Shown in pieces: positions 8,204 to 17,710 of a DNA stretch of 64,000 bases (its first letter is position 1; each line of letters starts with the position of its first letter). This DNA is from Flavobacterium sp. YJ01 (GTDB lineage: Bacteria; Bacteroidota; Bacteroidia; Flavobacteriales; Flavobacteriaceae): assembly GCF_029320955.1 (NCBI RefSeq), contig NZ_CP119757.1, forward strand, positions 1,302,001 to 1,366,000, given 5' to 3'. Under the pieces are notes generated by a model. The model saw only the letters and a program-made list of their open reading frames with translations, was not told the DNA's origin and did no database searches. A program made the translations under genes and the position numbers.

Positions 8204-10285
8204 TTATTTAAAATTAGAAATCCCCTCTTTCAACCATTTTAAATATTCATCAGCACTTACATAACTAATTGTTGGTTTAGAAGCGTTCAAATTATTTCCT
8301 TCTAAATCTGTAATTACATACAAAGGCTGCGTATTAGTTTTATATTTTGAAATCATAAAATCTGTCCATTTATCACCAGTTGTAATAATTTTATCTCCTG
8401 ATGCCGTTGTAAATTGTTCTTCTTTTGGAAGTTCGCGTTTATCATCAACATAAAGCGAAATTAAAACAACATCATTTTTTAGAATTGGCAAAATTTCAGG
8501 CTCAGACCAAACATTGTTTTCCATTTTTCTACAATTTACACAAGCGTATCCTGTAAAATCAAGCATAATTGGCTTTTTAATTTCTTTTGCATAAGCCAAA
8601 CCGTCTTCGTAATCGTGAAAAACCATAATTCCGTGAGGACCTAATTCTGCACCTTTCGGAAGTCCTTTTGCTGATTCTGCAGACACACCACCATTTCCAG
8701 ATCCTCCTACTCCAAACGGACTTTCACTATATGTTGGAGGCGGCGGAAACGCGCTGATTAATTTTAAAGGCGCTCCCCAAAGTCCAGGAATTAAATACAT
8801 TGTAAATACCAAAGTCAATAATCCTAAATATAATCTTCCAACAGAAATATGGTGCGTTGGACTATCATGCGGTAATGTAATTTTTCCGAATAAATACAAA
8901 GTCATTGCAGCAAAAATAGCGATCCAGATGGCGATAAACACTTCTCTTTCTAAAAAGTGCAACTGTAAAACTAAATCGGCATTTGATAAAAATTTAAATG
9001 CAAATGCTAATTCTAAAAATCCTAAAACAACTTTTACTGTATTTAACCAACCTCCAGATTTTGGCAATGAATTTAACCAGCCCGGAAACATTGCAAACAA
9101 CATAAATGGAAGTGCCAATGCAGTAGAAAACCCTAACATTCCGATTGCTGGAGCGATTCCTCCATTTGTCGCAGCTTCAACCAAAATTGTACCTACGATT
9201 GGTCCTGTACAAGAAAAAGACACAATTGCTAAAGCCAATGCCATAAACAATATACCAATTATCCCGCCTTTATCGGCTTGTTCATCTGCTTTGTTTGCCC
9301 ATGAATTTGGAAGCATAATTTCGAATGCTCCTAAAAATGAAGTAGCAAAAACTACTAAAATCACAAAGAAAATAAGATTAAACCAAACATCTGTAGACAA
9401 AGCATTTAAAGCATCTGCACCAAATATTTTAGTAACAATTAATCCTAAACCAACATAAATTACGATAATAGAAACACCGTAAATAATAGCATTTTTTATT
9501 CCAGCAGCTCTTGTTTTACTTTGCTTAGTAAAGAAACTTACTGTCATCGGAATCATTGGGAAAACGCAAGGTGTCAACAGCGCAGTAAATCCGAACAAGA
9601 AAGCTACAAAAAAGATAGACCATAAACTTCTTGATGATGCTGGCGCAGGAATTTCTTCTTTAGCTATTTCTGTAGTTTTCTCAACTTTTGGCTGAATTGC
9701 TTCTTCTTTTTTAACAGTATCAACCGCGATTCCTACTACTTTAGTTTCATCCGCTTTTGCTTCAGCAACAACTGGAATTTCCTCTATTTTAAAAGTGGAA
9801 GGAACTGCAATTGAGAACTTTTTGCTAGAATTGATGCAAACTTCTTTACAAACCTGAAAATCAAAATCTACATCGACCGTTTTTAAGTTTGGATTGATAA
9901 TTTTAATCTCTTGCTCAATGTGCGCTTTTCCTTCAAAAAAAGTTTCATTAACTTCAAAAACATCGTTGTAAGCTGTTCTGGTTTTACCTTCTTTGGCTTT
10001 TCCAACTAATTCATAGTTTCCTTTTTGGTTTTTAAAAGTAATTTCTAAAGCTAAAGGTCCGCCTTCTGGAGTAAATTGCGAATACATATGCCAATCTTTT
10101 TCGATAACGGCATCAAATATTAAAACGGCATTACTTCCTTTTTTTTCAATTTTAGAAGTCCATTTTACTGGCTCTAAAATTTGTGCATTCCCTTTTGCAA
10201 AAGCAAAGAAAAACAAGAAAAGTAACAGAGATTTAGTCCAAATATTTCTTGACAAACTTGTCTGAGGATTTTGAGTAAAGTTCAT
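8204..10285 (-). CDS. dsbD: Thiol:disulfide interchange protein DsbD
   Basis: 693 residues. Order of parts: signal peptide (ends GNAQ near 35); N-terminal periplasmic domain with the cysteine pair CKEVC near 146; eight or more membrane segments (about 220-510) containing the two redox cysteines in LTPCVFPMIPMTV and SFSCTGPIVGT; and a C-terminal thioredoxin domain with DFTGYACVNCRKMENNVW (CVNC active site). It moves electrons from cytoplasmic thioredoxin to periplasmic disulfide reductases. Its start overlaps the tilS stop by one base (TAATG), so the two are translationally linked. Confidence 0.93.
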   Translation of the reverse strand: MNFTQNPQTSLSRNIWTKSLLLFLFFFAFAKGNAQILEPVKWTSKIEKKGSNAVLIFDAVIEKDWHMYSQFTPEGGPLALEITFKNQKGNYELVGKAKEGKTRTAYNDVFEVNETFFEGKAHIEQEIKIINPNLKTVDVDFDFQVCKEVCINSSKKFSIAVPSTFKIEEIPVVAEAKADETKVVGIAVDTVKKEEAIQPKVEKTTEIAKEEIPAPASSRSLWSIFFVAFLFGFTALLTPCVFPMIPMTVSFFTKQSKTRAAGIKNAIIYGVSIIVIYVGLGLIVTKIFGADALNALSTDVWFNLIFFVILVVFATSFLGAFEIMLPNSWANKADEQADKGGIIGILFMALALAIVSFSCTGPIVGTILVEAATNGGIAPAIGMLGFSTALALPFMLFAMFPGWLNSLPKSGGWLNTVKVVLGFLELAFAFKFLSNADLVLQLHFLEREVFIAIWIAIFAAMTLYLFGKITLPHDSPTHHISVGRLYLGLLTLVFTMYLIPGLWGAPLKLISAFPPPPTYSESPFGVGGSGNGGVSAESAKGLPKGAELGPHGIMVFHDYEDGLAYAKEIKKPIMLDFTGYACVNCRKMENNVWSEPEILPILKNDVVLISLYVDDKRELPKEEQFTTASGDKIITTGDKWTDFMISKYKTNTQPLYVITDLEGNNLNASKPTISYVSADEYLKWLKEGISNFK

Positions 10286-11595
10286 TATTGTAATTCTATT
10301 TTATATATTTTATTTGTGGCTTTTTCTATTTTAAAACGTTCATCTTGTCTAATTCCTGCAACCCAAACTATTTGATCGTCTGAACACAAAATCCATGTTT
10401 TTTCTTTTTCTATTAATGAAAGCTTCTCATCTTTAAAAAGCTTACTAACTTTTTTAGATTTTCCGTGCATTCCAAAAGGCTGAAAAACATCCCCTTCTTT
10501 CCATTTACGCAATAATAAAGGGAAACGGATTTTATCGGCGTCGACAAATATAACTCTATTTGAATCATAAGTTGTGTGACCTACGTTACAAAGACTTATT
10601 TTTAAGGGAAAATTAACGTCTGTATCGTTTTCATTAATCACGTATTCTTCCTTTTCTGACGTTTCAGAAAACGGACTTAAAATCAAAGTTTCTCTATTTT
10701 TCAACAATCTAAACTCTTCAGAAAATATCTGTTTTCCAGATTGCCCTTCTACTAAATCGTAAATATCATTCCAAGCCGAAAAACCAAATTCATTTAGCCA
10801 TTGATATAAATACGATTTGTAATTCGGAAGTTTTTTTAATTGATTTAAATCGAAATGAATATCATCTCCAGCTTCTTTTGCCACTTGCTGATAAATCATA
10901 ATCGAGGCATCCTCCACCATTTCTTTTGATTCCTGCAGAAAAGATTGTGTTTTTTGAAAAGCATCCAGAAAATTTGGATTGATTTCTTTTAAAACCGGAA
11001 CTAAATTATGGCGAATTTTATTTCGCAAATATTTCGTTGAAGCATTACTGCTATCTTCTCGCCATTCTATTTTATTTTCTTCGGCATATTTCAAGATTTC
11101 TTCTCTTGAAAAAGGCAAAAGCGGTCTAATAATTTTATCATTTTGCTCTGGAATTCCCGTTAAACCTTCTAAACCAGTTCCGCGAGTTAAATTGATAATA
11201 AAAGTTTCCAAATTATCGTCGGCATGATGTGCTGTTAAGATATAATCGAAGTTTTCTTCTTCCAAAAGTTCGTAAAACCAACTGTAACGGAGTTCTCTTG
11301 CCGCAACTTGCGTCGATAATTTATAATCTTTAGCGAAAGCTTCAGTATCAAAATGAGTGGTAAATATTGGAATATTATTTTGAGCACAGAAATTCTGAAT
11401 AAATTCTTGATCGCCAAAGCTTTCTACTCCACGAAGTTGAAAATTGCAATGCAAAACGGCAATTTCATAAGGCAGTTGTTCAAACAAATGAAGCAAAACC
11501 ATACTATCCAATCCGCCACTTACTGCTAGAAAAAGTTTTTTTTCTGCTAAGAATGGAAATCTCGAAATGATATGGTTTTGAAATTTTGAAAACAT
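10285..11595 (-). CDS. tilS: tRNA(Ile)-lysidine synthase TilS
   Basis: 436 residues, the usual length. The N-terminal PP-loop ATPase motif AVSGGLDSMVLLHL lies near residues 23-36, with TAHHADDNLETFIINLTRG near 130 and REDSSNASTKYLRNKIRHNL near 185. The C-terminal tRNA-binding domain contains FPLLLRKWKEGDVFQPFGM. It makes lysidine at C34 of the AUA-reading tRNA-Ile, an essential modification. The TAATG overlap joins it to dsbD downstream, an unrelated function, so the pairing is probably only positional. Confidence 0.95.
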   Translation of the reverse strand: MFSKFQNHIISRFPFLAEKKLFLAVSGGLDSMVLLHLFEQLPYEIAVLHCNFQLRGVESFGDQEFIQNFCAQNNIPIFTTHFDTEAFAKDYKLSTQVAARELRYSWFYELLEEENFDYILTAHHADDNLETFIINLTRGTGLEGLTGIPEQNDKIIRPLLPFSREEILKYAEENKIEWREDSSNASTKYLRNKIRHNLVPVLKEINPNFLDAFQKTQSFLQESKEMVEDASIMIYQQVAKEAGDDIHFDLNQLKKLPNYKSYLYQWLNEFGFSAWNDIYDLVEGQSGKQIFSEEFRLLKNRETLILSPFSETSEKEEYVINENDTDVNFPLKISLCNVGHTTYDSNRVIFVDADKIRFPLLLRKWKEGDVFQPFGMHGKSKKVSKLFKDEKLSLIEKEKTWILCSDDQIVWVAGIRQDERFKIEKATNKIYKIELQ

Positions 11596-11658
11596 CTGAT
11601 AAAAGTAAAAAATTAAATTCGATCTATTTTTAAATGAAATGTTAAGTCATGGTTCTTT

Positions 11659-11821
11659 GCCACGAATTGCACGAATTAACACGAATTACTTTTGTTTTGC
11701 CACAGATTAAAAGGATTTACACAGATTTTTTTTAATCATTTTAATCCTTTAATCTGTGGCAAATATTTTTTTATTTAAAATTGAAGAAAGATAATTCGTG
11801 AAAATTCGTGCAATTCGTGGC
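11659..11821. repeat. Nested inverted repeats (families GCCACGAATT and GCCACAGATT)
   Basis: The outer arms (11659-11689 and 11791-11821) begin GCCACGAATTGCACGAATT and match each other at nearly every position. The inner arms (11699-11715 and 11743-11760) are GCCACAGATTAAAAGGATT and its inverse. Together they fill most of the 234-bp gap between pabB and tilS. The same two arm families recur at 21430, 22844, 26141 and, decayed, 31200. No coding potential. Confidence 0.9.
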
Positions 11822-11829
11822 GAAAAAAA

Positions 11830-13116
11830 TTATTGCAAAACTTCGTGCATTGCTTTCGCCTTCAACAAACATTCTTCGTATTCTTTTTCAGGAATTGAAA
11901 GCGATGTTATGGCACTTCCAACCGAAAACGAAACATATTTATTTTCTTGATTGTACAAAATACTTCTGATTACGACATTAAAATCAAAATCTCCGTCGGG
12001 CGTAAAATAACCAATTGCACCGCTGTACAAACCTCTTTTTGTTTCCTCTAAATTTTCAATAATTTCCATTACAGAAATTTTTGGTGCGCCAGTCATGCTT
12101 CCCATCGGAAAGGTAGTTTTCAAAACATCAACAGGAGAATATTGGGCATCTAATCTTGACGTTACCGTAGAAATCATTTGATGAACTTGCAGAAAAGAAT
12201 AAATTCCGCAAAGTTCTTCAACTTCAACAGAACCTTTTTGTGCTGTATGCGATAAATCATTTCGAACTAAATCGGTTATCATGATGTTTTCTGAGCGTTC
12301 TTTGGCATCAGAAACTAGAATATTTTTAGATTTTTCATCTTCAATAAGATCTGAAAAACGCTTAGAAGTTCCTTTTATTGGCTGAGAAATAATTTTATCT
12401 CCAACTTTTGTTAAATAACGTTCTGGCGAAGCAGAAAGCAAATATTGTTTATGATTTTTAAAGAAAACAGTAAATGGTGCTTGCGAAATCTCATTCAATT
12501 TCTGAAATTTCTCTAACGGATTAATAGTTGCATCTTCAGCATAAAATTCCATACAGAAATTAGCTTCGTACATATCGCCAACATGAATATGTTGGAGCAT
12601 TTTATTTACTTTTTCAACATATAATTCTTTAGAAATACGTTGTTCTATTTTTAACGATCCAGAACTTTCGACTTTTGACTTTCGACTTTCGACTATTTCT
12701 TCAAAATCTTCTTCAACCTCATCGTCGCACATTATTAAATATTGAATTTCAAGATCATTTCCTTTCAGAATAAAAATTTTTTTAGGTTGAAAGAAAAACA
12801 AATCTGGAAAATTTAAACCGTCAAAATTATTAGAATGAAGATTTTCTATATCATTTTTCAAATCGTAAGAAAGATAGCCAAAAAGCCAATCTTTTGTATT
12901 TTGCTGATATTGTTTTAAATCTTCAAAAGCATTGAAATAATCTGTTTTTAAAGAAGTAAATGCATCTGCGGCTAATACGCAGTCAAAATTAGAATACTGC
13001 TGTGGATATGAATTGCTGTCTAAAAAAATGACCTCGCGAAACTGTTGCGCCCAACTTAAAAGCTGTTCTCTAAACAGTTTTGGATTGGCAATATTTTTAT
13101 GAATGGAAACTCTCAA
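11830..13116 (-). CDS. pabB: Aminodeoxychorismate synthase component I (PabB)
   Basis: 428 residues with the chorismate-binding fold in the C-terminal two thirds. Visible motifs: SASPERYL, QPIKGTSKR near 236, SENIMITDLVRNDLS near 280, TTFPMGSMTGAPKISVMEII near 340, and GLYSGAIGYF. The lysine in PIKGT is the residue that distinguishes PabB from anthranilate synthase (PIAGT), so I favour 4-amino-4-deoxychorismate synthesis for folate. A glutamine amidotransferase partner is not in the window. It stands alone ahead of tilS, separated by a repeat. Confidence 0.88.
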   Translation of the reverse strand: MRVSIHKNIANPKLFREQLLSWAQQFREVIFLDSNSYPQQYSNFDCVLAADAFTSLKTDYFNAFEDLKQYQQNTKDWLFGYLSYDLKNDIENLHSNNFDGLNFPDLFFFQPKKIFILKGNDLEIQYLIMCDDEVEEDFEEIVESRKSKVESSGSLKIEQRISKELYVEKVNKMLQHIHVGDMYEANFCMEFYAEDATINPLEKFQKLNEISQAPFTVFFKNHKQYLLSASPERYLTKVGDKIISQPIKGTSKRFSDLIEDEKSKNILVSDAKERSENIMITDLVRNDLSHTAQKGSVEVEELCGIYSFLQVHQMISTVTSRLDAQYSPVDVLKTTFPMGSMTGAPKISVMEIIENLEETKRGLYSGAIGYFTPDGDFDFNVVIRSILYNQENKYVSFSVGSAITSLSIPEKEYEECLLKAKAMHEVLQ

Positions 13117-13225
13117 AAATGATAATTTTAAACTTCAAAATTACGACAAAATTTTTTGATAAGCCGATGCAGTAAATTTTATTAAAACTGTTAAAAATAC
13201 AGCTGTTTAATAAGAAAAAATTCGT

Positions 13226-13233
13226 TATATTTG
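13226..13233 (+). promoter_or_regulatory. Candidate -7 promoter box for the DoxX-like gene
   Basis: TATATTTG matches the Bacteroidota -7 consensus TAnnTTTG on the coding strand, 160 bp before the start codon at 13393. I see no TTG at the expected -33 distance, so this is tentative. Confidence 0.3.
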
Positions 13234-13392
13234 ATATACAGTTAGTTTAATCCTAAAATTAAATTGATTTGATTGTAAAATTCTCAAAAACACAGTCAAA
13301 AATTTGTTTTGTTTCTCGTTTTGAGACTTTAAAAAATGCATCTTTTCCAATAACTTATTTATATTTTTTAACCTTAAAAAATCCTAAGTATT

Positions 13393-13767
13393 ATGAAAAT
13401 TGCCACAATTATTGTCCGCGTTTTAGTTGGTCTTTTGTTACTTTTTGCTTCTATCAGTTACTTTTTTCATTTAATGCCAGAGCCTGAAACTACAGGAAAT
13501 TTTAAAGCTTTTAATGTAGGTTTAATGGCTTCGACTTATTTAATGCCTTTAGCTAAATCTATCGAGCTGCTTTGCGGAATTGCATTTGTAACAGGGCGTT
13601 ATGTAACTTTAGCAAATATTTTGATCTTACCGATTACGGTAAACATTTTGTTTATCAATTATTTTCTTGCCCCAGAAGGACTGCCGATTGCAATATTATT
13701 ATTTCTGGCAAACTTATTTTTGATCTACAGATACTGGAACAATTACAAAAGCATATTTACTCCATAA
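13393..13767 (+). CDS. DoxX-like small membrane protein
   Basis: 124 residues with four predicted membrane segments: 4-24, a second around 45-65 (STYLMPLAKSIELLCGIAFVTG), 72-90 and 97-115. Spacing and the KSIELLCGIAFVTG-type motif fit the DoxX/DoxD-like family of quinone-linked or stress membrane proteins. The precise role is unknown. The start at 13393 follows a clean upstream region; a longer frame 5' of it in another phase is non-coding. It is convergent with the lipocalin gene, with a shared terminator between them. Confidence 0.75.
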   Translation: MKIATIIVRVLVGLLLLFASISYFFHLMPEPETTGNFKAFNVGLMASTYLMPLAKSIELLCGIAFVTGRYVTLANILILPITVNILFINYFLAPEGLPIAILLFLANLFLIYRYWNNYKSIFTP

Positions 13768-13788
13768 TTTATATTCCATTTAAAAATA

Positions 13789-13821
13789 AAAAACCCGACA
13801 GTTTATAACTGTCGGGTTTTT
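13789..13821. terminator. Bidirectional terminator between doxX-like and lipocalin genes
   Basis: Perfect 15-base stem (AAAAACCCGACAGTT) with a 3-base loop (TAT), flanked by A and T tracts. It lies between two converging genes and can serve both. Confidence 0.9.
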
Positions 13822-13823
13822 GT

Positions 13824-14366
13824 TTAATTCGTTTTATCGTGTTTCACCCAAACCAAATCGGTTACTTTATATCCTATTTCTTGTGCTTTGATCAGAAAAT
13901 CTGCTTTTACACTTTCAGGAATAGTTTTTTCTCTAGAAAGTATCCACATGTATTTTAGGCTTTCTCCAGCAACCAATGCGTATTTGTAATCTTGATCGAT
14001 TGCTACAACATTATAACCTGAATAAAAAGGACCAAAAAATGAGACCTTAAGCATACCAATATTGTCTTTTTTGACAAATCTAGCTTTCCCGACACTTTCC
14101 TCCCATTTGTCTTTTCTGACATTATAGCCCTTATTATCGACTTTTATAGTTTTATCTTCGTTTAAAGAATATTCTGCCGTAACATTATTTAAATCTCTTT
14201 CCCATTTGTAATCTAATCTAGCCATTTCATACCATTTTCCGAGATATTTATTGCTGTCAAAATTGGTTACAGCTTTTGCGTTTTTAGGAATTCCTCCTCC
14301 GCAAGAATATAATGCGAGTCCAATCCCTGCTCCAATCAAAACCGGAACTATATATTTAGTTTTCAT
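13824..14366 (-). CDS. Lipocalin family lipoprotein (Blc-like)
   Basis: 180 residues from the ATG at 14366-14364. An upstream in-frame ATG at 14414 would add 16 residues before the signal peptide and is unlikely. The N-terminus (MKTKYIVPVLIGAGIGLALY then SCGGG) is a lipoprotein signal with cysteine at the lipobox. The lipocalin GxW motif follows as YLGKWYEMARLDYKWERDL, then the Blc-like pattern VGKARFV and GPFYSGYNVVAID with the C-terminal YKYALVAG. Bacterial lipocalins of this type sit in the outer membrane and bind fatty acids or lysophospholipids. Single gene. Confidence 0.87.
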   Translation of the reverse strand: MKTKYIVPVLIGAGIGLALYSCGGGIPKNAKAVTNFDSNKYLGKWYEMARLDYKWERDLNNVTAEYSLNEDKTIKVDNKGYNVRKDKWEESVGKARFVKKDNIGMLKVSFFGPFYSGYNVVAIDQDYKYALVAGESLKYMWILSREKTIPESVKADFLIKAQEIGYKVTDLVWVKHDKTN

Positions 14367-14514
14367 AATACTATCTTTTTTTAATAACATAAAGATAGCA
14401 CATGAAATACACATCTAATTTACAAAATTTTTCTTCAAGTTTATATTTTTAAGCGTCAAAAATAATGTGTCTTAAAAATCTAAAAAAACACTTACAACAT
14501 AAGAACCAAACTAT

Positions 14515-14522
14515 TAAATTTG
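14515..14522 (+). promoter_or_regulatory. Candidate -7 promoter box
   Basis: TAAATTTG (matches TAnnTTTG), 22 bp before the ATG of the secreted protein at 14545. No clear -33 element is present. Confidence 0.3.
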
Positions 14523-14544
14523 ACAACTAACCAATGTTGTAAAA

Positions 14545-15198
14545 ATGAAAATACATTTATTGCTTTTTTTTATTTTCTTTTCTTTTATCAGTAGATCTCA
14601 AACCCTTCAAACAGTAGACTCTTTAAACACTGAAATATGCAAGTCATTAATTCAAAATAAGAACTTGCATAACGAAATTAGGCTGAATACCATTAATAAA
14701 TCTCACATCATGCCTTTTTTGGCAAAATTTGGCGATAGTATATCACAACGAAAAGCTTTCGAAAAAATGATTTATCGATTGCAAAAAAACTGTAACGAAT
14801 TTAATGCACTATTCCCAAAAAAACCAACAGAAAACGGATGGGGAATGCAGGAAAATCAACCCGTAGAAAACATTACGAGAAAACAATGTGACAGTTTCCA
14901 AGAAAATTCAAAATATTATTACTGGGAAAGCACTGGCGACAAAGTCGAAGTAACTATAGATGGAAAATATTGGATAGAAAAGTTTAGTGATAACACTTTT
15001 TCTAAACTCTTTTATAGAAACAAAAGCAATTGCGAATTTGAACTTGAATTTATTGAGAGCAATAATTTATCAAGAAAAAATTTAAGCACAAAAGGCGACA
15101 AATACAGATATAAAATTTACGATGAGAAAAACAATACTTACAGCGTTTATTTAAAAAATCAGGAAACTTATTATACTTTCAAGCTAATTAAAGAATAA
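14545..15198 (+). CDS. Secreted protein of unknown function
   Basis: 217 residues with a Sec signal peptide (MKIHLLLFFIFFSFISRSQ). The mature part is hydrophilic, with a region of small charged motifs and a C-terminal beta-rich stretch (KVEVTIDGKYWIEKF, NCEFELEFIESN, YSVYLKNQETYYTFKLIKE). No catalytic motif is visible and I do not recognise a family. It is probably periplasmic or surface-exposed. Its terminator follows directly and it is convergent with lpd. Confidence 0.75.
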   Translation: MKIHLLLFFIFFSFISRSQTLQTVDSLNTEICKSLIQNKNLHNEIRLNTINKSHIMPFLAKFGDSISQRKAFEKMIYRLQKNCNEFNALFPKKPTENGWGMQENQPVENITRKQCDSFQENSKYYYWESTGDKVEVTIDGKYWIEKFSDNTFSKLFYRNKSNCEFELEFIESNNLSRKNLSTKGDKYRYKIYDEKNNTYSVYLKNQETYYTFKLIKE

Positions 15199-15200
15199 AA

Positions 15201-15234
15201 AAAACCGTCTCGTTTTTTAACGAGACGGTCTTAA
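15201..15234. terminator. Bidirectional terminator between the secreted protein and lpd
   Basis: Stem ACCGTCTCGTT / AACGAGACGGT with a T4 loop, A-tract before and TT after, between converging genes. Confidence 0.85.
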
Positions 15235-15254
15235 AATATGATTTACGTAAAAAA

Positions 15255-16658
15255 TTATACGTGTAAAGCTCTATTTTCAGTTGCTGCCAATGCTGCTTCT
15301 TTTACCGCTTCCGCGAAAGTTGGGTGCGCATGACTCATTCTTGAAATATCTTCAGCAGAAGCTTTGAATTCCATTGCAGTAACCGCTTCAGCAATTAAAT
15401 CTGCTGTACGAGCTCCAATCATGTGAACTCCTAAAACCTCATCTGTTTTTTCATCAGCCAAGATTTTTACAAATCCATCTAAGTCAGCACTTGCTCTTGC
15501 ACGTCCTAACGCTTTGAATGGGAAACTTCCAGATTTATATTTAACTCCTGCGGCTTTCAATTGTTCTTCAGTTTGTCCAACTGCTGCAACTTCTGGCCAA
15601 GTATAAACAACACCAGGAATTAAATTGTAATCGATATGTGGTTTTTGACCTGCTAAAATTTCAGCAACCATTACTCCTTCTTCCTCTGCTTTGTGCGCCA
15701 ACATTGCTCCACGAACAACATCACCAATAGCATAGATATTAGGAACGCTAGTTTGTAAATGATCGTTTACTTCAACTTGCCCTCTGTCTGAAATTTTAAC
15801 TCCGGCTTTGTCAGCGTTTAATCCGTCTGTGTAAGGACGACGACCAACAGAAACTAATGAATAATCTCCTTCAAGTGTGATTGTTTCTCCTTTTGCATTT
15901 TCAGCCTGAACTGTAACAGCATCGCCGTTTCTTTCAACCGATTTTACTTTGTGAGAAACGTAGAATTTCATTCCTTGTTTTTTCAACACTTTAGTTAATT
16001 CTTTAGAAAGAGAACCGTCCATTCCTGGAATGATTCTATCCATGAATTCAACTACAGAAACCTGAGCACCAAGACGTAAATAAACTTGTCCAAGCTCGAT
16101 TCCAATAACTCCTCCACCAATAATTACTAAGTGTTTTGGAACTTCTTTTAAAGCCAAAGCTTCAGTAGAAGTGATGATTCTTTCTTTATCAATTTTGATG
16201 AATGGTAAAGAAGATGGTTTTGATCCTGTAGCGATTACAGTATATTTTGCTTCGATAGTTTCTGATGTTCCGTCAGCTTTTGCAACTGCAATGTGCGTTG
16301 CATCTACGAAAGAACCTAAACCATTGAAAACCGTGATTTTATTTTTATCCATTAAATAATTGATTCCGCCAACAGTTTGATCAACAACAGCTTGTTTGCG
16401 GGCAATCATTTTCTCTAAATTAATTTTTACATCTCCAGAAACTTCGATTCCGTGATCTGCGAAATGAGCAATTTCAGCATAATGATGAGAAGAAGATAAT
16501 AATGCTTTTGAAGGAATACAACCTACGTTAAGGCAAGTTCCGCCTAATGAATTATATTTTTCTACAATTGCAGTTTTGAAACCTAATTGTGCGCAACGAA
16601 TTGCTGATACATATCCTCCAGGACCTGAACCTATAATGACTACGTCAAATGAACTCAT
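15255..16658 (-). CDS. lpdA: Dihydrolipoyl dehydrogenase (E3)
   Basis: 467 residues, standard length. FAD-binding GSGPGGYVSAIRCAQLG (residues 10-26), the redox-active disulfide in GGTCLNVGCIPSKALL near 40-55, NAD-binding VIIGGGVIGIELGQVY near 180, second FAD motif IYAIGDVV near 310, and the C-terminal active site MSHAHPTFAEAVKEAA (His-Pro...Glu). It reoxidises dihydrolipoamide in 2-oxoacid dehydrogenase complexes or the glycine cleavage system. The E1/E2 genes are not nearby. A TAATTTTG box on the minus strand (16686-16693) could be its -7 element. Confidence 0.96.
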   Translation of the reverse strand: MSSFDVVIIGSGPGGYVSAIRCAQLGFKTAIVEKYNSLGGTCLNVGCIPSKALLSSSHHYAEIAHFADHGIEVSGDVKINLEKMIARKQAVVDQTVGGINYLMDKNKITVFNGLGSFVDATHIAVAKADGTSETIEAKYTVIATGSKPSSLPFIKIDKERIITSTEALALKEVPKHLVIIGGGVIGIELGQVYLRLGAQVSVVEFMDRIIPGMDGSLSKELTKVLKKQGMKFYVSHKVKSVERNGDAVTVQAENAKGETITLEGDYSLVSVGRRPYTDGLNADKAGVKISDRGQVEVNDHLQTSVPNIYAIGDVVRGAMLAHKAEEEGVMVAEILAGQKPHIDYNLIPGVVYTWPEVAAVGQTEEQLKAAGVKYKSGSFPFKALGRARASADLDGFVKILADEKTDEVLGVHMIGARTADLIAEAVTAMEFKASAEDISRMSHAHPTFAEAVKEAALAATENRALHV

Positions 16659-16761
16659 AGTATTTTGTTTTTATTTTAGCGGTTACAAAATTAAGCAATA
16701 AAGTTTTGTTTGAAGTTTAATTTTCAATGTTTTTTGTGTGAAATTTTGTTGTGAAGTTTTA

Positions 16762-16966
16762 CCGCAAAGGGCGCTAAGAATTACGCAAAGGTTTCTTTTT
16801 TAATCTCGCAAAGGCGCAGAGTCGCAAAGTTTTTTAAGGCAAAGATTATCACGAACTATTGTCATTTCGACTGAAAGGAGAAATCTCCGCAAGAAGCTCG
16901 ACAAAGATTGGAAATATACTTTGTGGTGTTTCGTGTGCGATTTCTCCTTTCATTCGAAATAACAAA
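16762..16966. repeat. Interspersed inverted repeat (GTCATTTCGA family) with a GCGCTAAG motif
   Basis: Arms at 16861-16885 (GTCATTTCGACTGAAAGGAG) and 16940-16964 (inverse) form a long imperfect hairpin. Preceding it, 16762-16791 holds a separate repeat (GGGCGCTAAGAATTACGCAA) that recurs inverted at 23088-23112. Other family copies: 19193-19296 and 22888-23013. The 386-bp gap between lpd and the Lrp gene contains only these repeats and the palindrome at 16976. Confidence 0.85.
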
Positions 16967-16975
16967 CTGGGCGTT

Positions 16976-16995
16976 AGACGCACTGCAGTGCGTCT
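16976..16995. repeat. Perfect 20-bp palindrome
   Basis: AGACGCACTG followed by CAGTGCGTCT, GC-rich in an AT-rich gap. It lies between the GTCATTTCGA repeat and the end of the Lrp gene. It could act as a terminator-like hairpin or a small repeat unit. Confidence 0.9.
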
Positions 16996-17044
16996 CTACA
17001 AAAAAAAACTTTGAACCTTTGCCACTCTGCAACTTTGAACCTTC

Positions 17045-17503
17045 CTAAAAAGAAATCACCGTCGAATTCTTCACTTCACTAATCATAAACATACTTTGTG
17101 TGCTTCCAATATGTTGTAACGAAGTTAATTTGGTTACTAAAAATTCCCTGTAAGCTTCCATATCTTTTACTAAGACTTTTAGAATATAATCGTAATCGCC
17201 ACTTACGTGATGGCATTCTAAAACTTCGTTGAGTTTGATGACTTCGTTTTCAAATTTTGTCAAGAATTCTTTGGTGTGCTGAATCAATTTTAAATGGCAA
17301 AACACTACAAATCCTTTTTCGATTTTAGATTTATCGACTAAGGCTGCGTAGTTTTTAATTATGCCTTCGCGTTCGAGTTTTTTAATTCGTTCGTAAACCG
17401 CAGTCACCGAAAGATTGAGTTTTAAAGACAATTCTTTGTTAGTTTTTTTACTGTCGGTTTGTAATAATACCAAGAGTTTTTTATCGATTTCGTCTAAAGT
17501 CAT
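17045..17503 (-). CDS. Lrp/AsnC family transcriptional regulator
   Basis: 152 residues. N-terminal winged helix (residues 1-60: TLDEIDKKLLVLLQTDSKKT, NLSVTAVYERIKKLEREGII) and C-terminal RAM ligand-binding domain (VLECHHVSGDYDYILKVLVKDM near 96). Family members bind amino acids and often control the adjacent gene. Here the divergent neighbour is a methionine gamma-lyase type enzyme, so a role in sulfur amino acid or branched-chain amino acid control is likely but inferred. A good promoter lies at 17593-17624. Confidence 0.9.
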   Translation of the reverse strand: MTLDEIDKKLLVLLQTDSKKTNKELSLKLNLSVTAVYERIKKLEREGIIKNYAALVDKSKIEKGFVVFCHLKLIQHTKEFLTKFENEVIKLNEVLECHHVSGDYDYILKVLVKDMEAYREFLVTKLTSLQHIGSTQSMFMISEVKNSTVISF

Positions 17504-17592
17504 AATGGTGATGGTTTTTGGTTGAAGGTTTTTGGTTGATTCTTGATAGTTATTGAAAAGAATGAAAATCTACTGAGTTACACTTTTTACAT

Positions 17593-17624
17593 CAAATTTA
17601 GATTAAAAATCATAAAAAATACAA
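17593..17624 (-). promoter_or_regulatory. Promoter of the Lrp gene
   Basis: On the minus strand: TTG (17624-17622), 21-base spacer, then TAAATTTG (17600-17593). This matches the Flavobacterium -33/-7 pattern TTG-N17-23-TAnnTTTG. It lies about 90 bp before the start codon at 17503. Confidence 0.5.
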
Positions 17625-17710
17625 TTTTATAGTTTTAAAATCCAATTATTAGATAAATGGTTGATTAATTTTCTGATTACACTTTACTTTGAATAGAATT
17701 TCTTTTGAAA

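Noticed and set aside
8928..9458. Long open frame on the plus strand opposite dsbD
   Set aside because: It mirrors the dsbD coding sequence, has unusual composition (many Asn, Lys and Thr in runs), and no start or motif context. It is an antisense shadow.
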